From positions 310,001 to 374,000 of the forward strand of contig NZ_LN913016.1 in NCBI RefSeq assembly GCF_001487145.1: 64,000 nt of DNA, in the 5' to 3' direction. The notes beneath the pieces are model-generated. The model searched no databases and was not told where the DNA came from. It saw nothing but the letters and a program-made list of their open reading frames with translations. The translations under genes and the position numbers were made by a program. Source of the DNA: Anaerococcus rubeinfantis. Its GTDB lineage: Bacteria; Bacillota; Clostridia; Tissierellales; Peptoniphilaceae. Positions within the stretch are counted from its first letter, which is position 1; each line of letters begins with the position of its first letter. Shown here one piece after another: positions 24,732 to 35,827 of the stretch.

Positions 24732-26375
24732 GGTGGAGCTGGTTTATTTGCAGGTGTGCTTTCTAAGTTATCGGGAGTATTATTGAATCCAACTACTGGA
24801 TTAATTGCTGTTATAGGAGTTGCTGCTATTTTTGCACTTAAAAAATTAAATGACCACATGAGTGAAAGTGCAATTCAAAGTGATATCTTTGGTGATAAAG
24901 TTAGTGAAGGAACTAAAAAGGCTGTCGGTGGATTTCTTGAACTAAGTGATGAAGCTGAAAGGTCTTTAACTAGACTAAAGTCTACAGGCGAGGTTGTAAG
25001 TCAAGAAACTGTTGATAGTATTGCTGGTAATTTTGAGAATATGGGTGGTCAAATATCTAAAAAGATTGAAGAAAACAAACAACCCGCTCTTGATTCTTTG
25101 ACTAAAATGTATACCGAAATGGGAAGAATCAAAGACCAAGATGTTATTGATACTATAAACAGGGTTCAACAAAGTTATGATGACCAATTGACTAGAGTTC
25201 AAGAAGGTGAGAATAGGGTTAGAGAAATTCTTGAAACTGCTAAGAATGAAAAGAGAACTCTAACAGAAGGTGAAAGACAAGAAATAACCACTATTCAAAA
25301 TCTTATGAAAGATGATGGAATTAGGATTCTTTCTGAAAGTGAACAAGAATACAATATAATTCGTCAGAGAATGAAAGACCAAGCGGGAGAACTTTCTGCT
25401 GAACAAGCTTCTAAGTTGGTACAAGATTCAATCACCACTAGAGATGAAACCATTAAAAAAGCCGAGGAAGAATATGATGAGCGTATAAGAATTGCTAACC
25501 AATTAAAGGCTGATGGAACTAAAGAAAGTACTGAAGCTGCCTATAAAATAATTGAAGATGCTAAAAATACTAGAGATGAAACTGTAAAAGCCGCCGAAGA
25601 TTCTCATAACAAAATAGTTGAAGAAGCAAAATTACAAGCTGGCGAGCATGTTAAAGAAGTTGATTGGGAAACTGGTCAAATTAAAACAGGATGGCAAATA
25701 TTCTTTGATGAGACTGGAAAAGCTATTGATGGCTGGTGGAAAGATTTTAAAAAGAGTTTTAAAGATGGTTTTGCGGCTGTTAAAAGAGATTTTGACGGAT
25801 GGATTGAAGATCAAAAAGAAGGTTTTGAAAAAATAGGAAGGCATGCTAAAGAAAATATAGATAGTTATGTTAAAGCCTTTACGGAATTGCCGGGTAGGAT
25901 ATCAGACGGTTTTCATCGTGGTTGGAATTGGGTTAAAGATGGTATAAGTAATGCTGTTACAAGTGTTTTTGAAAATTTAGTTGAAACAGTTAAGGGAATG
26001 TTTGATTTTACTTTACCTATGCCTAGAATACCTAGACCGGAAATTGAATGGGAAACTCATAGTGTGCTAGGTATGGATTTTTCTATTCCAAGTGGAATTT
26101 CATGGCACAAAAAAGGTGCAATTTTCACTAGACCTACTATATTTGCGACTGGTTCTGGTTTTCATGGAGTTGGGGAAGCTGGTCCCGAAGCTGTTTTACC
26201 TATTGAAAAACTTGATGGAATTGTTGCTAATGCAATGGTTAAGGCTGGTGGTAACGGTGGTGTTACTATTACAGGCAATACTTTTAATGTAAGAAATGAA
26301 GAAGATATTGAAAAAGTTGCAAGAAAGTTATACAGACTGATAGAAAGTAAGAAAAGGGGTGTTGGTCTTGGCTAG
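24729..26375 (+). pseudogene. Phage tail tape-measure protein, 3' fragment cut by the mobile element
   Basis: About 548 codons remain from 24729; any start inside it (for example GTG 24756) is fortuitous. It opens with hydrophobic Gly/Ala-rich helices (GLFAGVLSKLSGVLLNPTTG) typical of the membrane segment of tape-measure proteins. Long charged coiled coils follow (residues about 90-300), then a WxxG/Trp-rich segment and a glycine-rich end with GEAGPEAVLPIEKLDG, the conserved C-terminal motif of tape measures. The N-terminal part is missing here and must lie on the far side of the inserted element. Precise excision would rebuild the gene. Distal tail and Tal genes follow in the usual order. 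Confidence 0.88.
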
Positions 26376-27093
26376 ACTTTTTGAAAATAGTTTGATTTTT
26401 AATGGAGTTGAATTTGGTAAGTTTGGTGTAATTGAAAAGATTGACAGACCTTTTTTAACGCCAATGAGTGTAATTGAAAAAGAAATAAACGGTAGGGATG
26501 GAGTCTTATATAAAGACTCTTTATTTGATTCCTTAACTATAACTGTTTCTATTAGGCTTTACAATAATGTAAGACGAAAAATTGATGATATGATCTTTGA
26601 CTTAATGGAGATGATGTATAGCAAAAAGTTATGTCCTTTGAATTACAGAAGAAATAGAGTTTGGTACGATGCTGTTCTTGTTGGTGTAAATTCTTATGAA
26701 AAGTTTAGAAATGAACGTGCTTATATGGATTTAGAATTTAAAGTTCCAAGTGGACTTGGGAGAAGTCAATTTAAGAATGATTATTATAAGAATTTTACAA
26801 GTAAGGAAATTTCTTTAAATTCTGTTTTACCAATTAAGGGAGTATTTACTTTTACTGGTTCTTCTAACAAGATTACAAATATGAGAAGTGGGGAATTTAT
26901 TGAGATTCTTTCTGGCACAAGTCAAAAATTTATTATTGATTGTGAAAAAGAAATTGTCACTTTTAAAGGAAATAGAGCAATGGACAGACTAAATCCTTAT
27001 TCTGATTTTTTTGAAATAAGAAATGGAGATACTATAAAGGCTACTAATCCTATAAGTTTGGAATTTTATGAGAAGTATTTATATGATAGGTGA
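26368..27093 (+). CDS. Phage distal tail protein (Dit-like)
   Basis: About 241 residues. The opening FENSLIFNGVEFGKFGVIEK and the early SVIEKEINGRDGVLY block match the N-terminal ring-forming domain of distal tail proteins (phage tail family / Sipho_tail). It follows the tape-measure gene and precedes the tail-associated lysin gene, the fixed position of Dit. The TTG at 26368 is favoured (AAAAGGGG 8 bases upstream); GTG 26359 overlaps that site. The start lies inside the end of the tape-measure frame, so translation is coupled. It forms the hub between tail tube and baseplate. Confidence 0.82.
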   Translation: MARLFENSLIFNGVEFGKFGVIEKIDRPFLTPMSVIEKEINGRDGVLYKDSLFDSLTITVSIRLYNNVRRKIDDMIFDLMEMMYSKKLCPLNYRRNRVWYDAVLVGVNSYEKFRNERAYMDLEFKVPSGLGRSQFKNDYYKNFTSKEISLNSVLPIKGVFTFTGSSNKITNMRSGEFIEILSGTSQKFIIDCEKEIVTFKGNRAMDRLNPYSDFFEIRNGDTIKATNPISLEFYEKYLYDR

Positions 27094-27098
27094 TGTAA

Positions 27099-30032
27099 AT
27101 GTTAATGTTATATGATAGAGATGAAAAACTTATAGCTTCTTTAAAATACAACAATGTTGAAAGAAAAAGAGAGCTTAACGGACTTAATACTCTGGAACTT
27201 GAAACAGATAAAGAAGTTGAGTATGGACAAAGAATAGTCTTTAAAGACAAGAACGGGTTATGGAATGAATATATAATCATTGATTATTTTAAAAATCACG
27301 AAAATGCTGATGTTACTTATTCTGTTTATTGTGAAGATTCTACAAGTGAATTATATTGGTATTTTATTGACGATTTGAAACCTAGAAATGCGACTTGTTC
27401 TAGTGTTTTAAGAAGAATACTTGAAGGAACAAGATTTGAAGTTGGTTATGTTGATGACTTTCCTAAAAAATCTTTCAACCTTTATAGGGAAAGTGTAAAA
27501 TCTTGTTTATGGAAAATACTTGACCAATATGGAGCTGAAATTAATGTAAGAATTGAAGTTGATAAGACTGGAATTTTACATAGGTATATTGATTTAAGAA
27601 ATAAAATTGGTCATGATGTTGGTAAGAGATTTACTTATAAGAAAGATACAGGAGGTATAAAGAAAACAACATCTATTAAGGATTTAGCCACTGCCCTTCA
27701 CGGTTATGGTAAGGGTGAAGAAATTGTAAAAGAAGACGGTACACCGTCAAGAAATGAAAATAAAATAGGTGGAGCTGACTATGGTAGAAAGATTGATTTT
27801 TCTGAAATAAATGGTGGAAAAACTTATGTTGAAGATAATGAAGCAAGGCTTAAATATGGACTTGGTAAGGAAAGAAGACACATATTTGGTCAAGCTAATT
27901 TTCCAGATTGTGAAGATAAACATGAGTTATTAAGACTAACTAAAGAAAAACTCAAAGAAGTATCTAAACCTAAAATCACATACGAATTAAATGTTGAAGA
28001 TGTATCAAGGTATGAAGGATATATTGGAGAAGGTGTTGACCTTGGTGATGTTGTTTATGTGATTGACAAGGAAATTGATACAAGGGTTCAAACGAGGGTT
28101 ATTTCTATTAAGGATAATCCAATTGAAGAAATTGAAGATAGTGAGATTGTCCTTGGTAATTTTATCAAGGATTTATCAGACAATTTTGCCAGTTATGAAA
28201 AGTTAAAATCAGTTTTTGAAAATGAAAGAAGTAAATTTAATCAAGAACTTGATAAGCTTGCCAATGGAGTTAAATCGTCTTATATACAAAAAATCCTTGA
28301 TAAGTTTAATAGGGAATTAAATGAGACTGGAGGTTGGGTTTATGCAGAAGAAGGGGAAGGACTTCTAATTCTAAATGCCCCAAAAGAAGGTAATCCAACT
28401 CAAGCTATTAATCTTAAAGGTGGGAAGATTGCTATAGCTAATCACAAAAATGCTGATGGTTCTTTTGCTTATGAGACCTTTGGTGATGGTGATGGTTTTA
28501 CTGCCAATTTAATTAGGGCAGGTGTTCTAAGAGGTGGTAAGGTATTTTTTAACCTTGAAGATGGAACTTTTCTTATAGGGGAGTCTAGGACTAATTATTC
28601 TATGTATTGGGATGGGAAGACTCTACATTTAAGAAATGTTGATATTGATTTGTCTAATAACTATCAAGTACAAAATATTAATAACAGTATCAATGGAATG
28701 AAGGATGATTTTACAAAAGATATTAATAATATAAATGGTAGTATAGGTGATATTAATAACAATATAAGTGATCTTGAAAATAAAAACTCCATCTTGTCAG
28801 ATAGGACTGACAAGGGTTTTAATGATATAGGAGTTAAAATTGAAACTGTTGACAAGAAGATAGATATAGTAAGTCAAGATTTTAAGGTTGGTCAAGGTAA
28901 GTTTGAGTCTACTATTAATGCAAAAATGGAAGGACTTTCCAATGTTGTTGAAAATAATAGGGTTAACCTTGATGGAAAAATTGAAACTTATAATAGCAAC
29001 AATCTTAAAACAATCGGAACTTTGAAATCACAAATAAGTCAGACTGAAAGCTCTATTACAAGTAGTGTTGCAAGTCAGATTAAGGTTGTAAACAACAAGA
29101 TTGATAGTAATAATTCAAATATGAAATCATATGTTCAAAACAATTATTCTACCAAAACACAAACAAAGGATTTAATTGAAAGTGAGGTTTCTAATGTTTC
29201 TAAGTCTGTTTCAAGTTTAGAAAGTAGGGTTTCTAGTGCTGAAACAAAAATCAGTCAAACAGAAAGTTCTATTGATTTTAAGGTTAAAGAAGTTAAAACA
29301 GTTTTTGATAATAGATTATCGATAATAAATCAATCAAACAGTGCCAGGGATATAGCGGTACAAAACTTACAAGCTAGTTTGTCGATTCAAGCTGACAAGA
29401 TTGAAAGTAAGGTTTCTAAGAATGGTATAATATCGACTATTAATCAATCGGCTGAAAGTGTTAAAATTAAGGCTAGTAAGATTAATTTAGATGGGGATGT
29501 GAGTTTGACAGGAGATTTTTCAACTTATAACGGATATGGTAGAGCTATATACATGCACGATCAAGAAATAGATTTTTTTCAAAATTATAACGGCAGCACT
29601 AAGTTAGGTACTTTAGGGATAATTCAAAATTATGGAAATAAAACATATAGACTTGATTTAAGACACGATATAAGTTCGGCTATAAGTATTTCTTATATAG
29701 ATCCTCATTTTCTAAATTATAAACCTTATATCTTATTTGATAAGTACAAAAAGGCTACTAAGGGGGGGTATCCTAACTGGGAAGCACCGATAAATTTATA
29801 TGAAGATGTTTATTTAAAAGAGAATTTACAAGTTGTTGGTAATATATCTTCTAACAAAATAAGCTGTAATCAAATTACAGCTCGTAACTATTTTACTTTA
29901 GAAAGTGGACACCCGGGAATTTATTATAATATATATGTGTCATCAGATACATTTTCTATATCACATAGTAGTATGAGAAATAAATATGTAATTAATTTTT
30001 CACGAGAAGTGGGGTATTGGCAAAAAATATGA
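27099..30032 (+). CDS. Phage tail-associated protein (Tal/endopeptidase-like) with coiled-coil C-terminus
   Basis: 977 residues. The first ~370 residues follow the prophage tail/minor structural protein N-terminal pattern: LNGLNTLELETDKEV, YIIIDYFKNHENADVTYSVY, SSVLRRILEGTRFEV and a VEDVSRYEGYIGEGVDLGDV segment, corresponding to the gp44/Tal hub that plugs the tail. The middle and end (about 480-800) are long heptad stretches rich in Ser, Asn, Lys (SQTESSITSSVASQIK, repeated in variant form), forming a fibrous shaft. The C-terminal ~150 residues are beta-rich and may bind surface ligands. No clear peptidase motif was seen. The ATG follows AGGTGATG. Confidence 0.8.
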   Translation: MLMLYDRDEKLIASLKYNNVERKRELNGLNTLELETDKEVEYGQRIVFKDKNGLWNEYIIIDYFKNHENADVTYSVYCEDSTSELYWYFIDDLKPRNATCSSVLRRILEGTRFEVGYVDDFPKKSFNLYRESVKSCLWKILDQYGAEINVRIEVDKTGILHRYIDLRNKIGHDVGKRFTYKKDTGGIKKTTSIKDLATALHGYGKGEEIVKEDGTPSRNENKIGGADYGRKIDFSEINGGKTYVEDNEARLKYGLGKERRHIFGQANFPDCEDKHELLRLTKEKLKEVSKPKITYELNVEDVSRYEGYIGEGVDLGDVVYVIDKEIDTRVQTRVISIKDNPIEEIEDSEIVLGNFIKDLSDNFASYEKLKSVFENERSKFNQELDKLANGVKSSYIQKILDKFNRELNETGGWVYAEEGEGLLILNAPKEGNPTQAINLKGGKIAIANHKNADGSFAYETFGDGDGFTANLIRAGVLRGGKVFFNLEDGTFLIGESRTNYSMYWDGKTLHLRNVDIDLSNNYQVQNINNSINGMKDDFTKDINNINGSIGDINNNISDLENKNSILSDRTDKGFNDIGVKIETVDKKIDIVSQDFKVGQGKFESTINAKMEGLSNVVENNRVNLDGKIETYNSNNLKTIGTLKSQISQTESSITSSVASQIKVVNNKIDSNNSNMKSYVQNNYSTKTQTKDLIESEVSNVSKSVSSLESRVSSAETKISQTESSIDFKVKEVKTVFDNRLSIINQSNSARDIAVQNLQASLSIQADKIESKVSKNGIISTINQSAESVKIKASKINLDGDVSLTGDFSTYNGYGRAIYMHDQEIDFFQNYNGSTKLGTLGIIQNYGNKTYRLDLRHDISSAISISYIDPHFLNYKPYILFDKYKKATKGGYPNWEAPINLYEDVYLKENLQVVGNISSNKISCNQITARNYFTLESGHPGIYYNIYVSSDTFSISHSSMRNKYVINFSREVGYWQKI

Positions 30033-30343
30033 AATTAAAAAACGAACAAATATATTGGATAAATAGCATATTCAATAAAATATGTAACGAAGAAATGAAC
30101 GCTAAACTTGCATTTAAGCTTTTTAAGATTAAGAAAAAACTTGAAGATGAGGCTTCGATTATACAAGAAGCACTCAAGGGAAAAGAAGAAAATCAAGAAG
30201 AGATTGACCAAGTGATGAAAATAGAAAATGAAATAGATATTGAAAAATTAAAAGCGTCTGAATTGGAAGAGTTGAAGTTGTCCATGCAAGACGTTTTTTA
30301 TTTGGAAGCTATTATTGATTTTGAGGAGGGTAAAGATGAGTAA
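30029..30343 (+). CDS. Small phage tail-region protein (DUF1617-like)
   Basis: 104 residues from ATG 30029, which overlaps the previous stop as ATGA. The opening MKLKNEQIYWIN and a heptad, Lys/Glu-rich body ending in an acidic tail are like DUF1617 proteins encoded after tail genes of lactococcal-type phages. A TTG at 30017 would add four residues. No catalytic motif. Function unknown; probably a minor structural or assembly protein. Confidence 0.55.
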   Translation: MKLKNEQIYWINSIFNKICNEEMNAKLAFKLFKIKKKLEDEASIIQEALKGKEENQEEIDQVMKIENEIDIEKLKASELEELKLSMQDVFYLEAIIDFEEGKDE

Positions 30344-30593
30344 ATTTATTTGTGATGAAAAGAAATATCTTATATGTAGGACAAATGAGGAAGGTAGAGA
30401 AGATTTGGCACAAATTGATGAATATTCTGGAAATATTTATTGGATAGGTGAGATGAATAATGTTTATAAATTTAAAACTATCGAAGATGCTAAGGGTTTT
30501 AAATTGTCTCAAGAAAATTTGAGCAAAGCTATAGGAAAAAAATGGAAATTTGAGATATTGGAAGAGCATAGTGTTGTTAGTAAAGGTGAATAA
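30336..30593 (+). CDS. Small phage tail-region protein of unknown function
   Basis: 85 residues from ATG 30336, which has GAGGAGGG 4-5 bases upstream inside the end of the previous gene (8-base overlap). Beta-rich start (KFICDEKKYLICRTNEEG) and a Trp-containing KKWKFEILEEH end. I do not recognise the family. Position and coupling make it a genuine gene of the tail operon. Confidence 0.65.
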   Translation: MSKFICDEKKYLICRTNEEGREDLAQIDEYSGNIYWIGEMNNVYKFKTIEDAKGFKLSQENLSKAIGKKWKFEILEEHSVVSKGE

Positions 30594-30595
30594 TC

Positions 30596-30924
30596 ATGAT
30601 TAATAATGATAGTAAATATATCTTTGAAACAACCAGAGGGGATGATTTCAATTTATATATATATTTATAGACAAAATACCAATGAATAATGCAAGAACAT
30701 TAATTTCAACTATAAGAAGAAACGAAGATGCAAGTGATAAAATTAGTTCTTCTTGTTCTGTTTCTGGTAGTGGAAAATATGTGATTAAATTTAGTTCTAG
30801 TCAAATGAAAAATCTTTATGGAACTTATGCTATTGATATTGAATTATCAGATGGAAATTCTAATGGTAATTGTAAAACTTTAGTATTAGGAAGTCTTATT
30901 GTAAATAAAGATGTGACTTATTAG
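30596..30924 (+). pseudogene. Baseplate-like protein gene split by a frameshift in a TA repeat
   Basis: ATG 30596 opens SKYIFETTRGDDFNLYIYL and stops at TAG 30668-30670. The rest continues in another frame, from FIDKIPMNNARTLISTIRR through a Ser/Gly-rich beta segment to TAA 30924. The break is in the alternating tract around 30652-30666. Removing one TA unit joins the two frames into a protein of about 108 residues. The TTRGDD start resembles the N-terminal domain of phage baseplate upper proteins (BppU), which fits the place just before the tail fibre. It could be phase-variable, decayed, or expressed by slippage. Confidence 0.6.
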
Positions 30925-30936
30925 TGGGGTGATTTG

Positions 30937-33057
<2,121 letters not shown>

Positions 33058-33077
33058 AGATATTATAGGAGGTTTTA

Positions 33078-33356
33078 ATGAGAAAATTAAAAAATGTAAT
33101 TGGCTCAAAGGAAGCTAGCAAAAATCTTATTATAGGAAAAGATACTGTGTACATTCACTCTAATGTTAGAGTTTATGAAGATAAAAATGAAGAAAATAAG
33201 GCAAAGATTTCTGAACTTTATATTTATGACGAAGTACAGATGTCCTTACATGAATATTTGGAAGTAAAGCAACAAGAGCTTGAACTTATGACAAAGGCTC
33301 AAAACTCTACTGAAGATTTGTTACAAGAAATAATACTTAAAATGTATGAGGTATAG
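33078..33356 (+). CDS. Small phage structural-region protein
   Basis: 92 residues starting MRKLKNVIGSKEASKN after AGGAGG. Charged, with a C-terminal helix (SLHEYLEVKQQELELM). The position right after a tail fibre is that of small phage proteins of unknown role; no family recognised. Short spacing on both sides keeps it in the late operon. Confidence 0.65.
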   Translation: MRKLKNVIGSKEASKNLIIGKDTVYIHSNVRVYEDKNEENKAKISELYIYDEVQMSLHEYLEVKQQELELMTKAQNSTEDLLQEIILKMYEV

Positions 33357-33370
33357 AAAGGGGTGATAAA

Positions 33371-33502
33371 ATGAAAATAGTTGAATTTTTGGCTTATAGG
33401 ATAACTGTGGGTTTACTTGAATTTAAAAATGTACCTGCACCTTTAAAAGAAAAAGTTAGAGTAGAGTTAGAAAAACTTGGTTTAGGTTTTCTAGCTGAAT
33501 AA
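33371..33502 (+). CDS. 43-residue phage protein (CD1375-like)
   Basis: ATG 33371 with AGGGGTGA upstream; 43 residues, MKIVEFLAYRITVGLLEFKN then VPAPLKEKVRVELEKLG. The pattern of a short helix, VP, then LKEKVRVEL resembles the CD1375/XkdX-like tiny proteins that follow tail fibres in clostridial prophages. Function unknown. Confidence 0.6.
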   Translation: MKIVEFLAYRITVGLLEFKNVPAPLKEKVRVELEKLGLGFLAE

Positions 33503-33559
33503 TTAAGGGAGTGAAAATTCTCTTTTTTATATAAAAAACCGAAAGGAAGTGAGAGAATT

Positions 33560-33925
33560 GTGTTAGAATTAGCAAAAGCGATTAGCGAATATGGAATATT
33601 AATAGTAATTGCAGGTTTATTTTTGTATTTTTACATCTCAGACAGAAGAGTTTGGCAAAAAAACCAAGATAAGCAGTTTGAAAGAAGCAACGAAATTAAT
33701 GATAAGCTAACGGAAATCATTGCAAAAAATACATCAAGACTGGACTTACACGAAACGAGTTTGAACAAGCACTCTTGTGATTCTAAACAAAGTTTTGATG
33801 ATCTAAATGCGAGAGTGGATAAAATAGACGATAAAATCGACCTATTACATTCCACCACCAAGGAATTGGCAACGAAAGCAATGGCAGAAGAAATAAAGGA
33901 AGAAGTGAGAAGTTTAAAACGATAG
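33560..33925 (+). CDS. Phage membrane protein with coiled coil (holin-associated, XhlA/BhlA-like)
   Basis: 121 residues from GTG 33560 (AGGAAGTGAG upstream). One membrane helix near the start (GILIVIAGLFLYFYI, about 12-26) followed by a long amphipathic coiled coil (residues 30-121). This layout is that of haemolysin/holin-associated phage proteins acting with the endolysin. It precedes the amidase gene and is followed by a terminator. Confidence 0.6.
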   Translation: MLELAKAISEYGILIVIAGLFLYFYISDRRVWQKNQDKQFERSNEINDKLTEIIAKNTSRLDLHETSLNKHSCDSKQSFDDLNARVDKIDDKIDLLHSTTKELATKAMAEEIKEEVRSLKR

Positions 33926-33926
33926 G

Positions 33927-33953
33927 GGACTAGTATTATGCTAGTCCTTTTTA
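33927..33953 (+). terminator. Terminator after the holin-like gene
   Basis: GGACTAG (33927-33933) and CTAGTCC (33941-33947) form a perfect 7-bp stem, followed by TTTTTATG. It separates the tail operon from the amidase gene, which has its own AAGGAGG. Confidence 0.8.
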
Positions 33954-34036
33954 TGTACACATTAAATAACACGAAATAGAAATAATGTTGAAATTTCAAC
34001 AATTGAATTTCACAAGGAACTTCACAAGGAGGAATT

Positions 34037-34981
34037 ATGAGTAATAGTAGTTTAGTTAGTTTTGCAGATTATAGTCCTAATCATAGTGGAAGAAGAACTC
34101 ATCCTATAACCAAGATAGCTATCCACCATACAGCTGGAGTTTTAACTGCTGCTGGTATTGGTAATGTGTTTAAGTCTACATCTAGGCAAGCGTCTTGTAA
34201 TTATGGAATTGGTGTAGATAATAAGATTGTTTTAGTCGTGGACGAATGTAATAGAGCGTGGACTACATCATCTGCATGGTGTGATAATCGTGCCGTTACT
34301 ATAGAAGTATCTAACTGTCAATATGGTGGCAATTGGCTTGTATCGGATAGGGTTTTGAACACTCTTATAGACCTTGTTACTGATATATGTAGACGAAACA
34401 AGATTAAAAATTGTACCTATACTGGAGGCAAAGACGGAGTTTTACAAATGCACAAGTGGTATGCTCAAACATCTTGTCCGGGACCATATTTAGGCAGCAA
34501 ATTTTCCTATATTGCACAAGAAGTAAACAAAAGATTAAGAGGAGAAAAAACTACAAGCTCATCTAATCTTTATAGAGTAAGAAAATCTTGGGGAGATAGT
34601 AAAAGTCAAAAAGGAGCTTTCAAAAATCTTAATAGTGCAATAGATTTGGCAAAAAAGAACAGATACAAGGTGTTTGATAATAATGGAAAACAAGTTTATC
34701 CTGTTATTAAAAATGCAAATGCAAGCTCTAATGGTGGTGTATTTATTAAGAACGAGAACTGGACAGGTGTAACTCTAGATGTTTGTAATGTTAGGTCAGC
34801 ACCAAGTACAAGTGCCGAGATTGTGGCACAATATCCTGTAGGTAAGGAGATACACTATGACCAAGTTTGGGAAGGTGATGGTTATCGTTGGATCTCATAC
34901 ATTGGGGCAAGTTCTGGACAAAGAAGATATGTTGCTTGTAGGAGATTAAGTGGAGATACTACACCTTGGATAAGATTCTAA
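34037..34981 (+). CDS. N-acetylmuramoyl-L-alanine amidase endolysin
   Basis: 314 residues. The N-terminal amidase_2/PGRP domain has KIAIHHTAGVL (first zinc His, residue about 31), the VTIEVSNC strand, MHKWYAQTSCPGPYLG (second His and the third ligand Cys). A linker module (LYRVRKSWGDSKSQKGAFKN, about residues 180-215) resembles a cell-wall-binding repeat. A C-terminal SH3-like domain has LDVCNVRSAPSTSAEIVAQY. It cleaves the amide bond between muramic acid and the stem peptide during lysis. ATG 34037 lies 6 bases after AAGGAGG. No signal peptide, as expected for a holin-released enzyme. Confidence 0.9.
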   Translation: MSNSSLVSFADYSPNHSGRRTHPITKIAIHHTAGVLTAAGIGNVFKSTSRQASCNYGIGVDNKIVLVVDECNRAWTTSSAWCDNRAVTIEVSNCQYGGNWLVSDRVLNTLIDLVTDICRRNKIKNCTYTGGKDGVLQMHKWYAQTSCPGPYLGSKFSYIAQEVNKRLRGEKTTSSSNLYRVRKSWGDSKSQKGAFKNLNSAIDLAKKNRYKVFDNNGKQVYPVIKNANASSNGGVFIKNENWTGVTLDVCNVRSAPSTSAEIVAQYPVGKEIHYDQVWEGDGYRWISYIGASSGQRRYVACRRLSGDTTPWIRF

Positions 34982-34990
34982 TTAAAATAG

Positions 34991-35086
34991 TTGACTAATA
35001 GTATTATATATAGTATTATATAGATAACTTAACAGACACATTCCCATATGCACAAGAACAGTACGCTCAAGCTGTTCTTTTTTTTT
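34991..35086 (+). ncRNA. Promoter and terminator unit giving a ~60-nt transcript upstream of hicA
   Basis: -35 TTGACT (34991-34996), 17-base spacer, -10 TATTAT (35014-35019), expected start near 35026. Only about 28 bases later comes a terminator: AAGAACAG (35054-35061) and CTGTTCTT (35072-35079) followed by T residues. No ORF fits. The promoter is almost the same as the hicA promoter 105 bases downstream, so both probably answer to the same regulator. Confidence 0.5.
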
Positions 35087-35095
35087 ATTATTTAC

Positions 35096-35124
35096 TTGAC
35101 TTATGATATTATATATAGTATCAT
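35096..35124 (+). promoter_or_regulatory. Promoter of hicAB
   Basis: -35 TTGACT (35096-35101), 17-base spacer, -10 TATCAT (35119-35124). The segment ATTATATATAGTAT shared with the upstream promoter is likely the HicB operator. The expected start falls at the Shine-Dalgarno AAGGAGG (35131-35137), so the mRNA would have almost no leader. Confidence 0.6.
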
Positions 35125-35142
35125 ATAGTAAAGGAGGTGCAA

Positions 35143-35379
35143 ATGGGAAATAAAGATGTTAAGCTCATTGAAAAAATGAGGAATCAACCTAACGGCATAA
35201 ATCCAAAAGATGCCGAAAAAATATTATTATACTTAGGTTTTGAGCACAGAAATACTAAAGGTTCACATAAACACTTTAAAAGAAAAAGTGATGGAATGTG
35301 GTTTACTTTAGTATTATCTGAAAATCCTATGAAAAGATATTTTGTTGATGATATATTAAAAATTGTAGATGAGTCTTAG
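35143..35379 (+). CDS. hicA: Type II toxin HicA
   Basis: 78 residues. The double-stranded RNA-binding-like HicA fold is evident from MNPKDAEKILLYLGFE-type helix and the catalytic-His strand KGSHKHFKR (about residues 40-48), the hallmark of HicA mRNA interferases. ATG 35143 has AAGGAGG five bases upstream; the GTG at 35137 overlaps it. Followed by hicB. On a prophage such pairs act in stabilisation or phage defence. It cleaves mRNA when not bound by HicB. Confidence 0.88.
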   Translation: MGNKDVKLIEKMRNQPNGINPKDAEKILLYLGFEHRNTKGSHKHFKRKSDGMWFTLVLSENPMKRYFVDDILKIVDES

Positions 35380-35421
35380 GACTTATCTACAAAATTAGCA
35401 CCCCATTTGTATATAATAACA

Positions 35422-35769
35422 ATGAAGAAAAATTTGCACTATTATTTATCACTACCTTATTCAATTGTTACAAAAGAAATAAACGATGAAACAGGACATT
35501 ATTATGTGGGTAGGGTAGAAGAGTTATATGATGTAAAAACAGTAGGAAATACTATTGAAGAATTGTACAAAAACATCTATGAAGTGTTAGAGATGTCAAT
35601 CGAAGATAGGCTAAAAGATGGAGAAGATATTCCTGAACCCATAGAAGAGAAGTATTCAGGTAGAATTTTAGCTAGGATTCCAAAAAGTTTACACAAATTT
35701 TTGTCAGAACAAGCGGAAATAGAAAATACATCATTAAATCAATTAATTTTATATAAATTAAGTAAATAA
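35422..35769 (+). CDS. hicB: Type II antitoxin HicB
   Basis: About 115 residues from ATG 35422, starting MKKNLHYYLSLPYSIVTKEI. The N-terminal HicB partner domain (GHYYVGRVEELYDVKTVGNT, IEELYKNIYEVLEMSIEDRL) neutralises the toxin. The C-terminal ribbon-helix-helix (SGRILARIPKSLHKFLSEQA then SLNQLILYKLSK) binds the promoter. A strong ribosome site is not visible; the TTG at 35407 is an alternative. It probably represses both copies of the promoter upstream of hicA. Confidence 0.88.
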   Translation: MKKNLHYYLSLPYSIVTKEINDETGHYYVGRVEELYDVKTVGNTIEELYKNIYEVLEMSIEDRLKDGEDIPEPIEEKYSGRILARIPKSLHKFLSEQAEIENTSLNQLILYKLSK

Positions 35770-35778
35770 AAGACTTTA

Positions 35779-35807
35779 AGCGATTACATTTGTAGTCGCT
35801 TTTTTAG
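35779..35807 (+). terminator. Terminator of hicAB
   Basis: AGCGATTAC (35779-35787) pairs with GTAGTCGCT (35792-35800, one G-T pair), then TTTTTTA. Confidence 0.8.
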
Positions 35808-35827
35808 TGGATAAAAAAGGAGATAAT

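Noticed and set aside
24756-24758. GTG as a true start of the tape-measure protein
   Set aside because: The frame is open further upstream to the element border, the family needs a long N-terminal part, and there is no ribosome site.
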